NCBI GenBank assembly: GCA_038748775.1
Contig: JBCDIT010000003.1
Span: 292,371 to 356,370 of the forward strand
DNA length: 64,000 nucleotides
Direction of reading: 5' to 3'
From: DAIQNV01 sp038748775
GTDB taxonomy: Bacteria > Planctomycetota > Phycisphaerae > Phycisphaerales > UBA1924
Shown: positions 61,064 to 64,000 of the stretch, piece by piece
How the letters are laid out: every line of letters starts with the position of its first letter
Position numbering within the stretch: the first letter of the stretch is position 1
Notes under the pieces: model-generated
Databases searched by the model: none
Seen by the model: only the letters and a program-made list of their open reading frames with translations
What the model was told of the DNA's origin: nothing
Program-made: the position numbers and the translations under genes

Positions 61064-61081
61064 ACAATCCCTAGACATTGT
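61064..61081. promoter_or_regulatory. operator-like palindrome 1 (SatD-like gene)
   Basis: ACAAT-N8-ATTGT, flanked on the left by TCA, so the larger form TCAACAAT/ATTGTT(T/G) applies. First of three sites with centres 28 bases apart. It is the site nearest atpD. Confidence 0.75.
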
Positions 61082-61091
61082 TTTTTGACAT

Positions 61092-61109
61092 ACAATTGAT
61101 CAGTATTGT
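61092..61109. promoter_or_regulatory. operator-like palindrome 2 (SatD-like gene)
   Basis: ACAAT-N8-ATTGT, with TGA following, the same architecture as palindrome 1. It covers the -35-like TTGATC at 61096-61101. Confidence 0.78.
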
Positions 61110-61124
61110 TGAAATGAATACAAT
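61096..61124 (+). promoter_or_regulatory. candidate promoter of the SatD-like gene
   Basis: TTGATC (61096-61101), 17 bases, then TACAAT (61119-61124), which differs from TATAAT at one base. Palindromes 2 and 3 overlap the two elements, as expected for steric autorepression. A second -10-like TATACA lies at 61145-61150. Confidence 0.5.
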
Positions 61125-61137
61125 TTCTGAGGATTGT
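61120..61137. promoter_or_regulatory. operator-like palindrome 3 (SatD-like gene)
   Basis: ACAAT-N8-ATTGT followed by TGA, same architecture; its left half overlaps the -10-like TACAAT. It lies 26 bases before the GTG start. Confidence 0.78.
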
Positions 61138-61163
61138 TGATCGATATACAGCCTGTACGTGTT

Positions 61164-61880
61164 GTGAAACGAACCGATCTCCATCTCGTTCTGCTGGCCG
61201 ATCTCGTGGCGTCTCGTGGCGCTCGGGACCGCGCGCGGTTGTCGGGGCTGATCCATGGCGCGATCGAGGCGGCGAATGCAGCGCTCGGGGACGCGCTCGC
61301 GGTTCCGATGACGCTAACGAAGGGGATCGACGAACTCTCGGCGGTGGTGTCCGACGCTGGGCGTGCGTTCGACGCATGCGTCGAGCTCAACCTGGCCCTG
61401 CGCCGGCTGGGTCTCGACGGACAGGCGGGCCAGCCGGCGAAGCGGTTTCGGTTCGCGGTTGCGTGGGGGGAGATCGACGTGTGGCCTCGCGGCACACGGG
61501 ACGCCGGCGAGCTCGATGGATCTGCGTTTCACGAAGCCGCGGCGGCGCTCGCTCGGGCGAAGCGGCGCGACCTGCCGTTCGCGATTGCCGTTCCCGACGC
61601 GTCCGGCGCCGCTATTGAGCGTGCGACGGCGATCGTCGAGGTCACGGCGGCGATGCACCAAGCGATTCTCGATGGGTGGACGAAGACGGAAACCGTCACG
61701 GCGCTCGCGGCCAGGACGTTCACGGAATTCACCCAGGCCGATCTCGCGTCGGAGTTGGGCGTGAGCCAGCAGGCTGTGTCGGCGACGCTGAGGCGGGCGA
61801 AGGAGGCGACGCTGCGGTCCGCCGAACAAGCGATCGCGGGCATGCTCGTTCAGATCGATTTGTATCATCGGGCACGGTGA
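61164..61880 (+). CDS. SatD-like regulator with C-terminal helix-turn-helix
   Basis: A 238-residue protein with a GTG start. The first 165 residues match the SatD family pattern: LHLVLLADLVASRGARDR at the start, LTKGIDELSAVV near 51, RFRFAVAWGEIDVWPRG near 93 and ELDGSAFHEAAAALARAKR near 117. SatD is a small domain reported in a streptococcal stress locus; its biochemistry is not known. The end, from residue 190, TQADLASELGVSQQAVSATLR, is a helix-turn-helix. Three equally spaced palindromes lie just upstream, so autoregulation is likely. The next gene overlaps by four bases (GTGA). Confidence 0.82.
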   Translation: MKRTDLHLVLLADLVASRGARDRARLSGLIHGAIEAANAALGDALAVPMTLTKGIDELSAVVSDAGRAFDACVELNLALRRLGLDGQAGQPAKRFRFAVAWGEIDVWPRGTRDAGELDGSAFHEAAAALARAKRRDLPFAIAVPDASGAAIERATAIVEVTAAMHQAILDGWTKTETVTALAARTFTEFTQADLASELGVSQQAVSATLRRAKEATLRSAEQAIAGMLVQIDLYHRAR

Positions 61881-62398
61881 ATGCCACGAGCACGTTCGGC
61901 CCATTCGTGGAAGACCCGGTTTGGCGGGCGGTGGTCATCGCGCTCGCGTACGCGGTCGTGCTCGCCGGCAGCAGCCTCGTGGTTCGGGCGATCGTCCGCC
62001 CACCGCGAACCGCACCGCCGCCTCCGACACCCGAGACACTCGCTCGGCACACGCCGCTGGTGGTCGGGGACAAGAAGGACGCGCCCGTCGTGATCTACTC
62101 GGGCTCGGTCACCGTCACCTCGTCACCCGACGCGCCGGAGGCCGGCCACCCGACGCCCGACCAGTCCGAGATCGATACCGGCCGGATCATCGGCAAGTGT
62201 GAGAACATTCTGGTCGTGACGCTGGTGCTGTTCAATCAGTTCCCGGCGCTGGCCATCATCTTTGCCGCCAAAGGAATCGTGAGGCAGCGCGACATCACAC
62301 GCGATCCGAACTACTACCTCGGCGGTACGCTCGTGAACTTCACCTGGTCGGTGCTGATGGCCGGGATCGCTCGGACGATCTGTTTCGGTCTGCACTGA
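61877..62398 (+). CDS. membrane protein coupled to the SatD-like gene
   Basis: A 173-residue protein. Residues about 12-35 form one membrane segment (WRAVVIALAYAVVLAGSSLVV), a Pro/Thr-rich region of 60 residues follows, and two more segments are near 108-127 and 148-167 (NILVVTLVLFNQFPALAIIFAAK; LVNFTWSVLMAGIAR). SatD proteins often have a membrane protein partner of the DUF3307 type; FNQFPALAII..IVRQRD fits its C-terminal part only loosely. The GTG at 61877 overlaps the SatD-like stop, so both are made together. Confidence 0.8.
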   Translation: MNATSTFGPFVEDPVWRAVVIALAYAVVLAGSSLVVRAIVRPPRTAPPPPTPETLARHTPLVVGDKKDAPVVIYSGSVTVTSSPDAPEAGHPTPDQSEIDTGRIIGKCENILVVTLVLFNQFPALAIIFAAKGIVRQRDITRDPNYYLGGTLVNFTWSVLMAGIARTICFGLH

Positions 62399-62589
62399 GT
62401 CGGGTCCGGTAGTTCGACGTGCCGGCCCGCACTCTTTCACCGTTCCTACTCAGGGTCTCGCCGATCGGTACAGCCGGACCCCGATCTCGATCGAGGTCTT
62501 GACTCGCGTGGCCCGAACGCTCCGTGGATCGCATCTTCGAGCCATCGGGAGTCGTTCCCGACCGAGTTGCCCCAACCGGAGATTCGACC

Positions 62590-63216
62590 ATGCGTCACGC
62601 CGTCCTCATCGGAGCGACCCTCGCGGCTGTTGGGCTCGCCGCCCCTTCGGCCCTCGCCCAATCCTCGATCAGCGTCACGATTTCCGGCACGCTCAACTCT
62701 TCGATCTCCGACCCGGTGCGTGTTTCCGGGCTTGACGGGGCGTTGTTCGAGATCGACGCCACAATCGCCGCCGACTCGACCTACCTCAACTCGGGCGGCC
62801 TGCCGATCGTGCTCTTCGACCCCGGCGCCACGCTGACGATCTCGGACGCCGTCTTTCAAACGCTCAACGGCGAGTACGCGCTCAGCCAATCCTCGTTTAT
62901 GCCCACGCTGGCCGCGTTCACAGGCGACCCCGCCGACGGGTTCTTCGACCTCGTCGAGGGCGAGCACTCGAACGGGACGACGCTCATCGCGGTCGGCGTG
63001 TTCGATCCCGGGCCCGGGGCGTCCGGCGCCGAGATCGGCGGAGCGGTAGACGTCAGTCACTTCATCAACACCACGTCGGGCGGGTTCGAGATCACCCTCG
63101 ACGGAACGTTGTACACGTCGGAGACGTTGAGCGTCACGGCGTCGTACATCCCGTCGCCCGGGCCGGCGGCGCTGGCCGCGGTCGGTGGGCTCATGCTGAG
63201 TCGCCGCCGGCGCTAA
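62590..63216 (+). CDS. secreted protein with PEP-CTERM-like sorting tail
   Basis: A 208-residue protein with signal MRHAVLIGATLAAVGLAAPS, ending at an ALAQ cleavage site, a beta-rich domain (SISVTISGTLNSSISDPVRV) and the tail YIPSPGPAALAAVGGLMLSRRRR. The motif is Pro-Ser-Pro-Gly. The ATG at 62590 is chosen by the signal. It is convergent with the DUF1232-like gene, 7 bases away. Confidence 0.86.
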   Translation: MRHAVLIGATLAAVGLAAPSALAQSSISVTISGTLNSSISDPVRVSGLDGALFEIDATIAADSTYLNSGGLPIVLFDPGATLTISDAVFQTLNGEYALSQSSFMPTLAAFTGDPADGFFDLVEGEHSNGTTLIAVGVFDPGPGASGAEIGGAVDVSHFINTTSGGFEITLDGTLYTSETLSVTASYIPSPGPAALAAVGGLMLSRRRR

Positions 63217-63223
63217 GCCCGGA

Positions 63224-63880
63224 TCAGCCGCCGAGGGCCCCGAGTTCGAGATCGGGGAGATCGTCAAGCTCGTCGGCGCCGCCGCCGAACGCGACGGTGA
63301 CCGGTAGTTCCATCGTGATGCCCCGCCCGCCGATCCGCTCGCACACCTGCTCGACGACTTCCTTCACGTTCGCACGGCGTGCGAACGCCACCACGGCTAC
63401 GTCGAGCCGCGTTGCGGTCGGTTCACCGATCAGCCTGCGGATCCGCTGGCTCTCCGACGACGCGGCGGGCGGGACCAGGTCCTTCCCGGTGAGCGCCCGG
63501 TGCCTCTGGCTCATCTCTTGCATGAGGTTGTGCACAAGATAGGCGTCATCGACAAGCCCGGCGAGACCGAGGCTGTCGGGGATGAAGTCGAGGTCTTCCT
63601 CCACGTACGCCAGCGCGGTCACGAACATGGGCTCGATCGAATCGCGCACGCCCGCCTGCTCGGCGGCGTTGACGGCGGCGTCCACCACCTCGGGCATTGC
63701 CTCGACGTAGGCCCGGATGACGCCGACCACCGCCTCGGTGCGTTCGGTGTGCGTCTCGCCCGATTCGCCCGGGTATCGCTTCTCAAAGGAGGTCAACACG
63801 AGACGAGCGAGCGTGCCCGTCTTCTTCTCGTGCTCGATCGCCTCGGCAACCGAAGCTCGCAGTCCGCTGGTATCCACCAC
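63224..63880 (-). CDS. DUF1232/YkvA-like helical protein
   Basis: A 218-residue helical protein. The segment DFIPDSLGLAGLVDDAYLV near residues 98-116 matches the DUF1232 pattern (D-x-I-P-D-x-x-x-x-x-G-x-x-D-D), which is usually a short helical domain of unknown job. The flanking helices are unlike anything I know. An acidic-Gly tail ends it (GGGADELDDLPDLELGALGG). It is the last gene of the window. Confidence 0.78.
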   Translation of the reverse strand: MVDTSGLRASVAEAIEHEKKTGTLARLVLTSFEKRYPGESGETHTERTEAVVGVIRAYVEAMPEVVDAAVNAAEQAGVRDSIEPMFVTALAYVEEDLDFIPDSLGLAGLVDDAYLVHNLMQEMSQRHRALTGKDLVPPAASSESQRIRRLIGEPTATRLDVAVVAFARRANVKEVVEQVCERIGGRGITMELPVTVAFGGGADELDDLPDLELGALGG

Positions 63881-64000
63881 CTGACGTCCTCCGGCCTTCC
63901 CTCAAGGCGTGCGCCCGCCCCACCCGTCCGGCGCGCCACTGTACCCAGACCGCTCCCCAGCCCCCGGACGCCCCCGCCCCCCACCCGAGAAGGGCCGCAC

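Overview
The window looks like chromosome from a Gram-negative planctomycete, most likely class Phycisphaerae. It is GC-rich throughout. Five secreted proteins end in a short Pro-x-Pro-Gly/Ala motif, a hydrophobic stretch and an Arg/Lys run (PEP-CTERM-like). Two secreted proteins end in the cysteine-bounded dockerin-like domain typical of this class. There is a type IV pilin-like (H-x9-DG-less) pseudopilin, an ECF sigma factor of the planctomycete/acidobacterial kind, and genes for Kdo and heptose supply, so an LPS-bearing outer membrane is expected. Housekeeping genes that normally sit in operons (dnaA, atpD, rpmA) stand alone here. I saw no rRNA, tRNA, CRISPR array, transposase or prophage gene.

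Layout. 1-8.6 kb: an ABC-2 exporter (permease cut by the window edge, plus ATPase), kdsA, a membrane protein, a frameshifted dockerin protein, a lipoprotein, queE, rpmA, a secreted protein and a GNAT acetyltransferase. 8.6-12.3 kb: a 631-base gap with a DnaA-box-like site (a weak candidate origin), dnaA, a long hairpin repeat and a DegT-type aminotransferase. 12.4-20.2 kb: one PEP-CTERM protein and a C30-carotenoid locus with crtN divergent from a translationally coupled aldehyde dehydrogenase / crtP-like / acyltransferase / crtQ operon. 20.2-24.2 kb: membrane proteins, a DUF456 protein and a PIN-PhoH ATPase. 24.2-28.5 kb: a visibly less GC-rich patch with a lipoprotein, Ser/Thr kinase, unknown gene and divergent ECF sigma factor. 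28.4-34.5 kb: comEC, a pseudopilin, a DCC-family thioredoxin-like protein, a YrdC-like/phosphatase fusion and rpiB.

34.6-46.4 kb: a 1,428-residue PQQ-propeller protein, small envelope proteins, then an LPS-type cluster (GT2 glycosyltransferase, a heptose kinase/nucleotidyltransferase with swapped domain order, a glycosyltransferase-like protein, and a GT4 glycosyltransferase on the opposite strand). 46.5-48.9 kb: pdxJ and folC. 49-58.4 kb: mostly exported proteins (a dockerin-bearing trypsin-like protease, a PhoD-like phosphatase, three PEP-CTERM-like proteins). 58.4-64 kb: a membrane protein, solitary atpD, and divergent from it a SatD-like regulator with a membrane partner, preceded by three identical-architecture palindromes spaced exactly 28 bases apart; then a last PEP-CTERM protein and a DUF1232-like protein.

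Repeats. A roughly 90-125 base hairpin-forming repeat occurs four times. Each copy starts within about 10 bases of a stop codon and runs in the same direction as the gene it follows. Two other long inverted repeats lie in the gaps after dnaA and after a small lipoprotein gene. The strongest candidates for new biology are the SatD-like autoregulated module, the 3'-end repeat family, the YrdC-like/phosphatase fusion and the carotenoid operon with an unusual acyltransferase.
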